Source of the DNA: Sweltsa coloradensis
Lineage: Eukaryota; Arthropoda; Insecta; Plecoptera; Chloroperlidae
NCBI GenBank assembly: GCA_024449915.1
Contig: JAMZAV010000164.1
Coordinates: 186,001 to 250,000 of the forward strand
Length of the DNA stretch: 64,000 bases
Direction: 5' to 3'
Shown here: in pieces, positions 32,998 to 46,172 of the stretch
How positions within the stretch are numbered: position 1 is the first letter of the stretch
Layout of the letters: each line of letters begins with the position of its first letter
Made by a program: the position numbers and the translations under genes
Notes under the pieces: model-generated
Told to the model about the DNA's origin: nothing
The model's input: only the letters and a program-made list of their open reading frames with translations
Databases searched by the model: none

Positions 32998-35900
32998 ACA
33001 ATTCTACAATGTAATTTTTATATTTTTATAATAACATATTTATGTATTCAAAATTGTTTGTTGTCACAAATTAAACATATAATTTATAAAATTCCTGAAA
33101 AGTTTCGAAAGTCAGACCTAAAGAGATGATGATCATCATAAATCGTCAATTGTCAATCGTAAAGTGACGATGCTAGTTGTATTTCTACAAATTATTTCAT
33201 TTCGAGGTTCTTGCACAAATATATAAATGAGAACGTTCAGTGACAATGGCTAAGTCTGAGTTTGTTGAGCAGCAGCATTGGCAACTTCATCCATGACTAG
33301 CAGTAGAATTCAGACTTCACTTCTAGCATATTCTTTCAAAAAGAGGGTACTTAATTTTTAGTTAAAGATGAAATCGAGGTTAAATTAATATAGCAAAAAC
33401 ATTAAAATTATAATGCTTATTGAAGCTAGCTAGGATAAATTGAAATGTTTTTCATCTGATTTCCAACAGAAATAATGTTCTTTTCAAAGTTAGAACGCCT
33501 TTCAATTTGTAACTAATTAGATTGCTAGTACGGAGATGTAGGCACACACTTTTCTCTTTGAACTAGCGAGAGAAGCGGACTGAAAACGGCCAGCACCATC
33601 AGCCTCTAAAAGAAATCGGAAATTCAATTGAGATTCCTCTGCAAACTCAATGAAGACGCTACAGTTTACTTCCAATTAGCAGTGACACACTTGTCGGGGA
33701 AATTCTATTAGCCTATTTAGCAACGGGCGCCAGCCAGACAGCTAGTCTTGAGATCTTCCAAGCGTGTGTTGGACGTCTTACGGTGGGAATCTCACAGAGG
33801 AAACAACGCTACGCTCATCAACTTACTAACGAGTTAGACGTTGAAAATAATTCCGTAGCCTTTCATTTTAAACTGTTGATCAGCTATGCATGAAAGCAAA
33901 GACATTTAGCAACCATATTTATCATGATCGCTAATTTTTGTTTTTGTAAACTTTCGAGTTGTGAACAAAGTAAAATTATACGAAAATTGTTGAGATCCCG
34001 TTTACATTGTAACCGTTCAACGCTGGTTGGTGGGTTAGGCGGGTAAATTTAGTAGTTTAAACGGACGCGGGCTGTAAAGACGGCTGAGTTTTCAATGCGT
34101 ATTTCAACCCGCGTTCTACTAATTATTATAAAGGGGGTCTCAGCCGCTTCTCGTATGCTTTTCCTGATGGATGAGGGTTTTGGGGCTATCGAACCGTGAT
34201 TTATGGCATTGTCGATGCCAAATATTCTGCATTCAATTTTTTTTTATCAGGATATATTTAATTTTGGACAATCAATACAAAGTGTAAGTTAATCTAAGAT
34301 ATTGAGCCTATAAGTTTCGAGATTTCAAAAGTTATCTGAAAGCTTGACCAACTTCGAAGTACCTTGTCGTTTGACCGGCAGAGAGAGTCAAGAACACACC
34401 ATATTTGAATTAAACTAGTAAAAGTGTGATTCTCATAGATTTTTTGTTTGTTTGTTTAAATTAAATTAAATTAATTTATTTATTTTTATTTAGAGTCTAT
34501 CCACTCAGTCACATAACAAGTAAACTCTAGTGCAGAGATTCGAAGGTTCCATTTAATTGTTATCGAGTTCGGAATGGCCGTTTACCAGATCTTAAGCAAC
34601 AGCAAACATACACACACCAAGTAGCACATCCATGGTATTTGGATAAAAAACTGTCGTTTTATTCAGTTTTGTTGTGTGTATTCTGGTGGGTGGAAGATAG
34701 GTCCGTGACTGATGCCCCTTCCTTAATAATACAATTGAGTACTTTTAATTGCTCTTTAACACAGTGATAGATGTAGTATACTTGAACTTTCGCTTTTTCC
34801 CTAAAGAATTGCAAGTCTATGAAATATATTATACACATATTATGTGTTTAATATACCTTACCTTAATACAGTTCGTATTTTTTTTTTTATACTGGCACCT
34901 TGCTCTAATACATTAAGTGGTTATTGTAAATAGTCGTCCATTTGATTCATAATTTCAAACATCGCCGGTTACACGCGGAACGCAAACCTGCTCAACTATC
35001 CCATTATAACATGTAAGTACATGGTACATGGTATTTGTTTTGGAAATAAACAACTTTGAAATATTTTTTTCTTTCTATCTTTAGGTTATGAAATAGTATA
35101 AAATTATAATATTAATTACATAAATCCTTAAAAAAATATGAGTCAACAAGAATAAGAGAATACTAAAAGAGTGATTAAAGTGTGATTTAATACAATTATA
35201 AATTGCTTACTACAACACTAGAATTAAAACATACATCAAAAAATCATTTATCGAATTGCATGCTAGCTTCTATGGGAATAAATACCGCCATTGATGTCAA
35301 ACCCGTGACAAACGTTAATAAAAATTTGTCACTAAAAACGAGTCAACTCTATTTGCTGTTTCACAATTCACAGCACGTGAGTAGGTATGTCCCCCACGTC
35401 AGTAATAATTGCTGAGGTCCCCGTGATGTACACGTCGATCTAGCCACTATATTTCCGGCTGTACCCGTCAGGGGGAAACATTATTAAATCAGCATTAATT
35501 TGTACTGCGGACTACAGGTCAATTATTCGCTGTCGCTTTTCTACTGGGAGGATGAATTACTACCTAATGTTCATCGCTGTACATACCACATTTCATAAAA
35601 CATTATCGTAAAGCGAGGTGTAATTGACATGGGAGCGTTTAAAAAATGTTTGTCAGGGTTGAACTGTACATTTGAGGCGACGGGAAGGGATTTATTTATC
35701 TCGTCATTGGTGGTAATGAAAAACGTCAGTCGTTCGTAATATGGAACGTTTTCTGTTGACAAAAACTTGTAAAAAAAAACACCTATCTCGATGGATTGAA
35801 CCAAACCATAACACGCATTTTATCTGTTGATGTTCTTTGATCTCATATTAACCATTAACGTTATTTTTCCTTCGGTGAGTTAACAATTTAATATGAAATC

Positions 35901-36780
35901 AATAGTATCTGTGTATTAGTTTAATTTCAAGTGGTAGTGGTTTTTTCCAATTTTACATAGATATGCTTAAAAATCTCCACTATACAGGTTATTTTATAAT
36001 CATTCTATGTTGTTTTGGCTATACCCCAAGAATTGTAGAATAAATATTTACTGTTTCATGTTATATGGTACGCGGTTTTATAAAAATAATTCAACACACC
36101 ATAAGCTTCAGCACAAGGACGTTCTCGGCTGTATAAAATAGCAAGTGAGTGTCATTTTTCTGCAAATAATCAGTGTGTAATATTTCATAGCTGTTTTTTA
36201 AAACATACACATTTCTCAGATATATTACACTTATTGTGTTTTGTTTTTTTTTTCTGAAAATTAATTTATTTTGAATATATTGAATTATTATTATAGCAAT
36301 TTTAATTGCTATCTTTCACAGGGTATTGGAATTTCACAAAGACTCTGCATTAGTCAGAATGTTAGCAAATTTGTCTCTTTAACTGAAATTATTTTCGTCA
36401 GTGACGCTGAAGATAGTATAATGTATTATTTGTGTACTGAGTGTACCGAAGTGTAACAGGTCATGAGTGTTTAAAGGTTTAAATAACCTATTACACAAAT
36501 TATTATTGTATATGCTGCTACTGTTTTGACAAAGGATAATATGCACTCACAAGTGCCAAACTACATAATAGGTATTTCAGCAAATATATTACATAGATAT
36601 TACATAGGGGTACATAGATATTTCTACATTGATTTTCTCCGTCATTTCTGTAACAATGGCACTGATCTAAAACTACATACGTGGATAGAGGATGTATACC
36701 TACCAAATGTTGGAAGTGAAGCCGGGAGTTTCGTTGTCGAGATTTCTGTGGATTGCCATGGTCCAAGTTGAGTGCAGTAA
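32998..36780. other. Low-repeat intergenic DNA with a SINE tail fragment
   Basis: At about 34450-34520 a minus-strand SINE 3' end is recognisable (TTTATTTAGAGTCTATCCAC then TCAGTCACATAAC). The region 35370-35810 is more complex and less AT-rich than its surroundings. I see no supported gene; open frames at 35571-35804 and 36518-36771 (both strands) have no domain. Confidence 0.35.
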
Positions 36781-37136
36781 ATCACCGCCGTGTGAAGGTT
36801 AAAATAAACTACCATTTACATCCAGGCGGCGGTGCAATCGCGCTTGCAATCGAGGGACCTCGAACATAGCCGCACAATAGGCCCAGTGATTCAGGCCTTT
36901 TAGACAGGCCCATCGCTTAGGCCCTAGTCGGCATCAAGGTTACAGTCTGTCTACGCAAGTATTCAGGTCAGTGAAGAGTGGCTTATAATTTGTTGTATGT
37001 CTCTTGAATTCGGTTGATGAGGAAAAATTAAAAATGTAGATACGAGTGCATTGGAGATGGGCTTTTTTTTTATCAAATTATGTATAGGGATGTAAAAGCT
37101 TATACATCTGGAACTGGTCCAAGTCGATAAGTTTGT

Positions 37137-37693
37137 TGGGTGAGCGTAGCGAGCGGAAGCGAAGACTTCAATTTCACTGACCCCCCCAAAAATTTAGCTC
37201 GGGTGTTTTTTTTTTTTTCTGTCTGTTTGTTCGCTCTCTACCGGGCAAACGGCATATGCGATCTTGATGAAAATTTGAGGGGACCTTCGTTTATGATTTC
37301 TCATGAAAATCGTACTTTTACGATTTTTTTTACGATTTTTTCCGATTTTTCGTGCAATATTGTCGTCACATTTGGGCCGATTCTGACCAAACGGGTGGGG
37401 CAACAACGTTCAGATTTCACATGGACATTAAAGTTATGGTGATGTAGTACCTTTTGAAAGAAAAAGTTGAAAAAGTTAGTCAGAATCTACAGAAATAAAG
37501 GTTTTAATATGAGTTGTTTGAAGTTCATAATACCAATTGACAAGTAACAATAGAAACTTGACAACAATCACCTACAATGCATTCAAAAAGCACTTGCAAA
37601 GGAAAAGTGCGAGCAAACGCACAACACGCAAACAAAAAACTTACAAAAATAACGCTCATCCATCAACGCGGCGGGACTTTAGCGTTTTCCTAG
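37137..37693 (+). mobile_element. Helentron-like A1, complete copy
   Basis: In this copy the 5' end is on the left (T|TGGGTGAGCGTAGCGAGCGG) and the 3' end on the right (CATCCATCAACGCGGCGGGA, CTTTAGCGTTTTCCTAG|T). GGTGAGC versus GCTCATCC is the asymmetric inverted repeat with one mismatch. The insertion lies between T bases. The body holds a single copy of the segment duplicated in longer members. No coding capacity. Confidence 0.8.
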
Positions 37694-38042
37694 TAAAGGA
37701 AAATTACGTCGGTTGCAATACGACGCCTTGCTATATAGCGTTGTATTGAATCTCGTTGACAAAGTGTAGCATGTTTTCCACGGTGAATATTTAAACATTT
37801 TTTTAAACCAAAAGGAAATTAAAATTTTGTGTTGGAAGCGTTTAGCTTGTTTCATTATGGTAACGTGATGTTGATTCCATACAAACTCGCGTATAGTCAA
37901 CGTGGGGTCGAATCAAGGATACGTACAGCCTTCTTGTAGTTCTAGTTGAGAAGTAACATTTTTTAAAGTTAAAAAACCACCAGTAGATCCCTGATATTAC
38001 TTTTATTGACATTTCACCTGTAGTATAATTTAATTGATATAA

Positions 38043-38810
38043 CGAGGAAAACGCTCAAGTCCCGCCGCGTTGATGGATGAGCGTAAGTTTTTAGTTTGCG
38101 TGGGACCACTTTTTCTTTGCAAGTGCTTTGTGAATGTATTGTAGGTGATTGTTGTCAAGTTTCTATTGTTACTTGTTAATTGTTATTATAAACCTCAAAA
38201 AACTCATATTAAAACATTTATTTCTATGGATTCTGGCTAACTTTTTCAACTTTTTTTTTTCAAAATGTACTTTATCACCATAACCTTAATGTCCATGTGA
38301 AATATGAACGTTGTAGCCCCACCCGTTTGGTCAGAATTGGCCCAAATGTGACGAAAATATCGCACTCAAAACCGAAAAACACACATTAAAACCTTTATTT
38401 CTATGATTTCTGGCTAACTTTTTCAACTTTTTCTTTCAAAAAGTACTACATCACCATAATCTTAATGTCCATGTGAAATATGAACGTTGTAGCCCTACCC
38501 GTTTGGTCAGAATCGGCCCAAATGAGTCGAAAATATCGCACTAAAAATCGGAAAAAAATCGTAAAAGTACGATATTCGTTAGAAATATTTCTTTGATTGT
38601 ACCAAAAAACGTGGCACGTCTAAGTTCAGAGATTTCAAAGGTCCCCTTCAATTTTCATTTAGATCGCATATGCCGTTTTCCCGGAATCGTGCGAACAAAC
38701 AGACAAAAAAACAAAAAAACAACAAACAGAAAAAATTGGACCTAAATTTTTTGAGGGGTCAGTGAAATTGAAGTCTTCGCTTCGTTCGCTACGCTCGCTA
38801 CTCTCATCCA
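38043..38810 (-). mobile_element. Helentron-like A1, complete copy with tandem body
   Basis: The left 3' edge is CGAGGAAAACGCTCAAGTCC (a CTAG to CGAG variant), with GTTGATGGATGAGCG inside. The right 5' edge is CTTCGTTCGCTACGCTCGCT then ACTCTCATCCA, flanked by A. The 180-bp body segment is present twice, near 38190 and 38370. No coding capacity. Confidence 0.8.
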
Positions 38811-39371
38811 ATTATTTATTGTTTATCCTTGTTACATTGAACAATAAGAAACGGCGTCATAAAATCATTAAATATTTCAAAACAATGTATAAAGCATTTA
38901 TTTTTGACAAATAATATCAATTATAATTTCCCAATAATAATGATTGTCCGTGGACTCAGGCACGGGCACTACAACAAAGACTCGAGCTTATGTGACGTCT
39001 GTTACGACTTGTGCCCGGAGGATTTCAAATCCGCATCCCCTGTGGAATCAGAAGTACAATAATGCATGAAAATAATCCCGGCCAAGTCCGGCGGTTGCTA
39101 TCGGAGTAACCACAACCCCATAACAATGAGCTTCCTATTGTGGTATGGTTTATCTTTCAGCAATTGGAGCTATCATGGCGGCTCGGGCGCCGCTCAAATA
39201 GAGGGATGGCCAAAGTATAATCTAAACATACATACATTGTGGGGATGTTTGTCATATTGGAGAAAACATATATTTTCCCTTATTATTTCAAGTCAGAACC
39301 GAGGACGTTGGTTAAGTCCTTCCTTTTTGCACTCCATTTTTCAACCGATTATGTTAGTACTGAAAATAAAA

Positions 39372-39758
39372 TAAATACATTTTTGTATTTAGAGTATATT
39401 CATTCATTTTCAGTAGGGGACATTAAATTTAAAGCAGACCAAACCAAATCTGTGGACACCGACACCATCGACGAGTGATGACCAACTAGAGACCGGCATA
39501 TTTAAGTAGAAAACACCGATCAATCAAGCTGGACACGATTCCACCCGTGGACTGCACCACAATCAAAGGCTGATTCGGACCAAACTTACAATATTTTATG
39601 GGCTTCGGTTGCTAGGACTGCTCCAAAGTCACAGTTTACACATTCAGAACATCAAAAGTAAAACCATCTGCCTATAGCGGGGACTGAACCCTGGACCCTC
39701 TAAATTATAAGCAGAGTCTCTAACCACAAGACCAACGAGACACATCAAGATCAATAAG
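39372..39758 (-). repeat. Diverged tRNA-derived SINE, nearly complete
   Basis: On the minus strand the head reads CTCGTTGGTCTTGTGGTTAG with B box GGTTCAGTCC. The body contains GTGACTTTGGAGCAGTCCTA and TCACTCGTCGATGGTGTCGG. It ends at the ACTCTAAATA tail with an A/T-rich stretch. The order matches the copy at 43353-43842, but with many substitutions. The open frames on both strands here are side effects of the repeat. Confidence 0.75.
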
Positions 39759-41638
39759 ATCAGAGTAATATTTTACATTATTTATTTAGAATTGGTTAAA
39801 TTTATGAAGTGTAAGGAAATTTAATAAGAGGCTGCAATAGCAGAGATTTTTTCTGGTACTCCTTCTGAAGCATGCAGTTTCTATCAGATTGTTACCACAC
39901 TTTGCACATATTATGTTTGTATATGTTGGTAAATTTAGGATTTTATTTGGGCGTAATACGCAATAATGTTCAGTATTATTTTACTATACAAGAGTGACCA
40001 TATCTTTGCTTGACAATTACGTACGCAAAATTGCGAATCAATCGGATGACAACTGGAAGCAGGAAAAGTTCCCAGAAAAGTTTCAAATAGGTATAGTTGA
40101 CTTGACTGTGGCATTTAGATAATTGAAAAAATTCCATTTTCATCGATTTGTTTATTGTTGATTGTGTGCAGGCCTGGAAACAGGTTTACAAAATGTATGG
40201 ACATGCTAATTAATATAGTTGTTTCTTGTTTTCACTGCATCAAAAGATTCTTACCGATTTTCCATGTTTTTAATATTATTACTAATATACAGAACACTTT
40301 GATTCTTTCACAGAGAGTTAACATAACGGACAGTCGTCTCTGATTCGGGAGGTCGAATCCCGCCACCGGCAATCCTGAGTGAAACACTTTCCTTTCCTAG
40401 ATATTTTTTCAGTAGGCGAATGCAACGGAATAAGTCCTATTAAAGAGCCATCGGCAATTCCCATCACAAGGATTTAGCTCCAAACATACCTAGTTAGACA
40501 CCTGAAGTGGGGGGGGGCGTGCCTTGCCCCCTGTTTAGGTTTCCCAAGGGGAATTAAAAACATAAAATAATAAGAATAGTCTGCGTTTCCCCTATACATA
40601 CAACTTTAAGAATTAACTATTTTTAACTAACTTAACCCCTTCTAATTATCTTTTAACAACTCTAGCTAAATTTAGTATTTTAAGTTGTATAATGACCCTC
40701 TGCCTCCCTCTTCCTAGGCATTTTGGAATGGCCACTACCAAGTGGGGCTGTTTAGACACCAGATACGCGGTTTCAAGCAATCTCGAGCTTGCCAAAGCAT
40801 TACAATTATCACAATTAATTTTCGATCGTATTAATCGATTCAACGAAAGATTAATTTAATCTCTAATCGGTAATGTACATTCCATAAAAGCTATTTAGAA
40901 ATTAAAATAAGTGATTGGGAACAAACTTCATATGAGCTATGTTCAAGTTTATTTTGTAATGCAATTGAGATTTTCGATAAGTATTCGTAACTTTACATGC
41001 TGAATGAATTTGTCTTATTGATTTCTTTTTAGGCCTGGACATTTTAATTTCTACCGTATTCCACTGATTGATGCTAATTGTGTATTTTATAATAAGTGTG
41101 GCTACATTATTTAGTTTGTTTGCTCAGCAGTACAGCCTAATCCATTATAAGTTTAAGCAAATTGTTATATTTGTCACCGTTTTTTTTCTGTGCAATTGGT
41201 TATGTAGATGGAATGGTCATGCATTAGGTCATTAAATTATACAACACATTTGAGAAAGAGATACATCAGCCTGTGCTAAATATATAAATAGTATGAAAAC
41301 CATCTATATGGAATTTACATGACTGATTCATGTAATTGAAAAATCCTATATTTGTTTGTGAAATGTGCACCTAAAACAAGCACAGATTCGGGAGTACTTA
41401 AAATAGAATATATATCTTGAAGTTTCTTTACCAACAGATTGTGTAGGAAGACAAAAATAAAATCGAAAAATCTTGGGGTAGGTGACGGTTTGACTGTTAT
41501 TGTCCCATTTCGATGGAAAATACTACGCCACCCGAACCAAAATATTCTGTATCTTTTGTGAATGGCAATGGAAAAAATACTAATCATGTTTATTTATTGG
41601 TAAACGTTGAACGTACTTACGGATGGAAGGACTGATGC
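39759..41638. other. Intergenic DNA with a second tRNA-like SINE head
   Basis: At about 40310-40385 a tRNA-like stretch carries the B box GGTCGAATCCC and the downstream CGCCACCGGCAATCCTGA. That motif is shared with the minus-strand element at about 59450-59535. The rest has no recognised feature. Confidence 0.4.
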
Positions 41639-41642
41639 TTAA

Positions 41643-42163
41643 AGGGGCTAAACACCCCAAAAATTATTTTTTACCTCGTGATTTCTTAAATCGGCTTTAA
41701 CCTACTTCTTTTTTGGTCCACATGGATACTAGAGCATAGTACCAATCTAAAATGCCCCTTTATAACATCGTGTCTTGAAACTGTGCCCAAATATACCCTC
41801 AAACACGCAAAAATATGCATTCCAAAATCACACCCCATCTTGGTAATCAGCATATTTTGTCCGAACTACTTGCCCAAATCACAAAACAAAATATAGAGGA
41901 TATTAAAAAAAGGCTGTAGAGTACGTCAATAAAATCAAATTTTTTGTGATAAAAATCCTCCAAGGTCACGGGGCATAAAGATTGTCCCCATGTTATTTCT
42001 TAAGGGAGATTTTTGCCGATGGGACCTAGCTCGAAAAATATAATTGTTTGACAATTTTTTGGGAGGTCTTGGTGGCCCCAATAATTTTTCTGTTAGTTGC
42101 TAAATTCATTACTAATTAGCCCGAATGAAATATATTTTTTGAGTCTAGCGGTTAAATACCCCT
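41643..42163. mobile_element. TTAA-flanked MITE
   Basis: TTAA lies at 41639-41642 and 42164-42167. The tips are AGGGGCTAAACACC and, inverted, AGGGGTATTTAACC. TTAA target duplication is typical of piggyBac and Kolobok elements, and the AGGGG tips fit Kolobok-like ends better in my judgement. The 521-bp interior has no open frame of note. Confidence 0.7.
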
Positions 42164-42689
42164 TTAAATAGGAGATTCGGTAACTAATTTATCACTTAAG
42201 TATTGAAGATTGTCTTAAACCCATTATCTTGAATAATATTATACCTTATAGTCATAATGGATATTACAATTTAGTGATTACGAGCTCATACATTTACTAG
42301 GTACCAATCTCAACTTGCACGTCTAAAGTAAAATAACAACACTTCTTCATAACATCCACACGAAATCTAGGGCGACGGTCGTCGCCCGGCAGTCAAGAGC
42401 ATGCGACTGCTTAGGCGACACGAACTCCAGCCCTATATACACCTACGAGAGTTGGGGGGTTTTCAGCTATCTGCACACGCCGCCCCGAAAGAGTTACAAT
42501 CTTGAAACTCGGTATATGACCTGGTATGTGGTCCATGACATACCAAAAAAAAATCAACCCGATCCGACAACTCGTTCTGTGTTAAAAAAAGGCTCTCAAC
42601 ATCGTCAAATTCCTTTCGGCTGGCTGGTGGTTGGGTGGGTGGGTGGCTGGCTGGCTGGCTAGGAGTTCTCTGCGGAGATTAATTTAGCC

Positions 42690-43757
42690 TACAGAGAAAA
42701 CGGTAAATCTTAGAACTATGAAACTTGGACCACACTTAAGTGTACTTCAGACGCAGTGACATTTGCTTTCAAAACCAAAATCGGGTAACAGGGACCGGAG
42801 AAAATTTAAAATTTAAATGATAATCAAAACGCGTAATTACCAAGGCGTGGTAATTAGTACAAACTTGAAATTTAAACATGCTATTAACCATTATAAATAT
42901 CTTGCGTCCAAAACACAAGGGGCTAAATTTGGGGATGACCATGGGCCCAAAAATGACAAAAAACATATCTGAACTTTAAGAAATGAATCATTCAAAGAAA
43001 ACGCTACAACTGAGATGTTTCAAACGTGGAATACATTTTGATATCTCTCATTCTTTATCACTTTTGAATATGGAAATCAAAATTGGGTAACGGGTACCGG
43101 AGAAAATCAAAATTATCAAAAGTAGGTAATTCCGTACTCTTATGAATAATACGCTATACTGAGAAAACGGTTCATCTTAGAACTTTGAAACTTGGGCCAC
43201 ACTCAGATGTACCTCATATAACAAAAACCGGGCAATTGGGACCGGGGAAAATAAAATCAAAATCAAAACGCGTAATTACTCAGGCGTAGTAATTTGTACA
43301 AGCTTGAAATTAAACATGCTCTTAACCATTATAAATACCTAGTGCTTATGCTAGTGCGTTGGTCTTGTTGTTAGCGTATCTGCTTCCAATGCAGAAGGGC
43401 CAGGGTTCGATTCCCGCTAAAGTCAGAAGTTTTTTAACTTCTGATTTGGACTTAAGTCTATCAGTTCTTGTCTTAGGAGTTTGTAAACGGTGACTTTGGA
43501 GCCGTCCTAGCAACGAAGCACATAATAAATTTCAGAGTTGTTCTGAATCGGCCTTATTGATTCTGGCGTTGATCCGCGGGTGTTCGCACTGTCCATACCA
43601 CTGATTGATATTATTTCCTATTAAAAATATCGATCTTTGGTTGGTTATCGCTCACTCGTCGATTGCGTCGGGGCCTGCAGGGTTGGCTTGGTCGCTTTGA
43701 TTTAAAGTCCCCCACTGAAAATCAGTTATATAACTGAGTGGGTAGACTCTAAATAAA

Positions 43758-43844
<87 letters not shown>

Positions 43845-43950
43845 GGGGTATCTTTGGGGGGACCGTGGGCCCAAAAATGTAAAAAAACAACTTTGAACTT
43901 AACAAATTTAATCATTCACACCTTGATAGCGAACGAACAACAAAAAGATG
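42690..43950 (+). repeat. Two diverged tandem units, second interrupted by a SINE
   Basis: Unit 1 runs from about 42695 (GAGAAAACGGTAAATCTTAG) to about 42980. Unit 2 starts at about 43158 (GAGAAAACGGTTCATCTTAG). Both contain GGACCGG(A/G)GAAAAT, AAAACGCGTAATTAC, AACATGCT, TTAACCATTATAAATA and GGGCCCAAAAATG. The SINE at 43353-43842 splits unit 2 after AAATACCT. A shorter partial unit (GGGTAACGGGTACCGGAGAA) lies at about 43085. Confidence 0.75.
43353..43842 (+). repeat. tRNA-derived SINE with TTTA tail
   Basis: The head reads GCGTTGGTCTTGTTGTTAGC with an A-box-like TGTTGTTAG and B box GGGTTCGATTCCC. A body of about 300 bp follows (GGTGACTTTGGAGCCGTCCT, GGCGTTGATCCGCGGGTGTT, TCACTCGTCGATTGCGTCGG), then CTGAGTGGGTAGACTCTAAA and about 80 bp of (ATTT)n. 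The family recurs at 63066-63590 and inverted at 39372-39758. SINEs depend on a partner LINE; none is seen here. Confidence 0.85.
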
Positions 43951-44445
43951 TAATATCCAACCAAATACAAAAATTTGTAAAAAAAAAACGGCAGCCAAGC
44001 TCTCCTTCAAAAGTCTTCGGCTGTGAATGCTGTGAGATATAGAAGTTGAGCCAAGCTTTTTATTCTTTCTCCCTAGTTTCGCTTTGAAAATAAGTAAGAT
44101 CATTTCGCCTGTTGACGAGCGCCAAGCCAACGATTTTTGTGGTAAAAAAGTAAAATTTTTAAACTCGAAATCATAAAAAAATGGCTTGGCCATTGAATTT
44201 GGTTCATGGCCAAGAATTTTTTTTATGATTTCGAGTTAAAAATTTTACTTTTTTACCACAAAAATCGTTGGCTTGGCGCTCGTCAACAGGCGAAATGATC
44301 TTACTTATTTTAAAAGCGAAACTAGGGAGAAAGAATAAAAAGCTTGGCTCAACTTCTATATCTCACAGCATTCACAGCCGAAGACTTTTGAAGGAGAGCT
44401 TGGCTAACGTTTTTTTTTTACAATTTTTTTATTTGGTTGGATAAT
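43950..44445. mobile_element. 490-bp near-perfect palindrome (foldback MITE)
   Basis: The arms of about 225-235 bp are almost identical when inverted: GGCAGCCAAGCTCTCCTTCA at 43992 mirrors TGAAGGAGAGCTTGGCTAAC near 44390. The loop at about 44188-44215 is itself partly inverted (TGGCTTGGCCA / TGGCCAAG). Pairing continues outward through ATCCAACCAAAT / ATTTGGTTGGAT. No coding capacity. The high arm identity means recent insertion or gene conversion between arms. Confidence 0.85.
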
Positions 44446-46020
44446 TCATTCAGACATTCCTTGATATCTGCGGTTTTCAATCCCTGACTTATGCAACTAG
44501 GCTCATTGAGATGATCAGGGTAGGTCAACCATGAATCGTGAAGGAAACCAGCAGTAGTTTCTTCCATTACTACATGGCTTATTTGTATTCCTTATCATCA
44601 ATCACTCCTTATCAGTCTGATCAGCCAGCTGTAAAAACATGAGACATTAATAATTCCCAGCCAATCGATCAATCAAAAGTCTTCACTAACCGAGCATGTG
44701 CTAATATATTACGCTTTCATTTATATTCCATATTAGTGTGTTTTTTTTTTGTTCGGCAGCAGTTTTAGAAATATTAATAAACCGTCAATCATGGGCAACG
44801 ACATACAATCAACTAGAAGTTTGTAATTTAATCTCAGCATGAGGTTTCGTCCCTACCATATTACCCTATTGTTGACAGTATATATACGCGCAATAATGTT
44901 GACACGTCTGTCAGCAGCGAGATCCCGGCTTAATTATTTGGTCACCCTCTGTAAGCTGCGATGTAGGTGCCAAGCTGGGGCTTACGATGGTTTATCAGAG
45001 AGACTATACCCCACATGGACACGGTGGCTGTGACTCGGCGATATCAGCGTGGTCCCTCAGCGTCCGGGGGGGGGGGGGGGGGGGGGGGAGGAACCGCGAG
45101 AATAATAATTGAAGAGAAAGAGATGACGATAATGAGAGAATAAAGCAAAGACCAACACACGAGAAGAAAAGAGAACATGACAGGGAACAGAGCGTTAGTC
45201 CCAAGGCTGACATTAATTTGTTATGAAAGGTTATGAATATTTTAGAAGGAGCTGGATTTTATAATTGTGCTCTTTATAAGGAGTGATTTTAATTTTTAAT
45301 TGTTTGTTTTTGGTCTAACCGAATCAAGATACATATTTTTATTTAGGATCTACGCAACAAAACATTCATATATTGTAATTTCGTTTACTCTTTGCTTCCT
45401 ATAATATCAGTTATTACACTATTTTTTTTTTTGGTAATGTGATTTAATATTTTTTGTAGAAAACTAAATCATATGAAATTAAAATACAATTATTTCACTT
45501 CATGTCATCCGTCCTTTTTCGCGTATTTCTACACATTGTTTTCATTCTAGGTCAATACTACAGTTACTTCAAAACTATCACGGCTGACGCAATTGAAATT
45601 AAGTTTTTATTTCTACGTTTTTTTAACAGTTTGTTAATTTACCCGTGGACCTGGACAGTTGTGTGGCAACATTAAAAATATCCTTGTGTTCAAGTGAGAA
45701 GAGCTCATTGTTTAATTTAAAAACATTTAGTAGATACAACCTTTATTTATTTTTTATTTACAACATTTCAGAAATTCAACAGCTATGGCAAAACAATCAA
45801 CGACAATTAGCCAAGGTAGACAAAATAAAACAATATAAATTGTCGCATCAGGGAGATATGAAATTAATGCTTATTTAATAAAAATGCTATTTCCTTTTAT
45901 TAAAGAAAACCACATTGGATGAAAATTGGTGCTAGGTTCGTTTATGCACGTGTCAGTAAATGTGATTCCGAGATTCATTGCGAAAACTGTGTAGCCGTAT
46001 ATATCGTTGAAACTGCATGG
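44446..46020. other. Intergenic DNA with a 23-base poly-G run
   Basis: Bases 45066-45088 are an uninterrupted G run in a GC-rich setting (CAGCGTCC before, AGGAACCGCG after). No gene or terminal repeat was recognised. A frame at 45645-45878 has no domain. Confidence 0.4.
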
Positions 46021-46031
46021 ACATCCCATAA

Positions 46032-46172
46032 CTAGGGAAACGCCAAAGTCGTTGTTAAACGAGTGAGTGAGTGAAGTGTTGAGTACCCGGGAACATCCCC
46101 TTTCCGCCCCTATACCTAAGGCAGGATCTAGCCCAGTATGGGGAATGATACCGGGTACTCAACACATGGCTC
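46032..46172 (-). mobile_element. Helentron-like family B, minimal copy with flanking 10-bp direct repeat
   Basis: The left 3' edge is CTAGGGAAACGCCAAAGTCG then TTGTTAAACGAGTGAG. GTGTTGAGTACCCGGG inside is inverted by CCGGGTACTCAACACATGGC at the right 5' edge. ACATCCCATA occurs immediately left (46021-46030) and right (46173-46182). Helitrons normally make no target duplication, so the flanking repeat is unusual. At about 141 bp it is the shortest copy seen. Confidence 0.75.

Noticed and set aside
33990..34140. Apparent inverted repeat around GACGCGGGC and AACCCGCGT
   Set aside because: Only short, discontinuous matches; no bounded arms.
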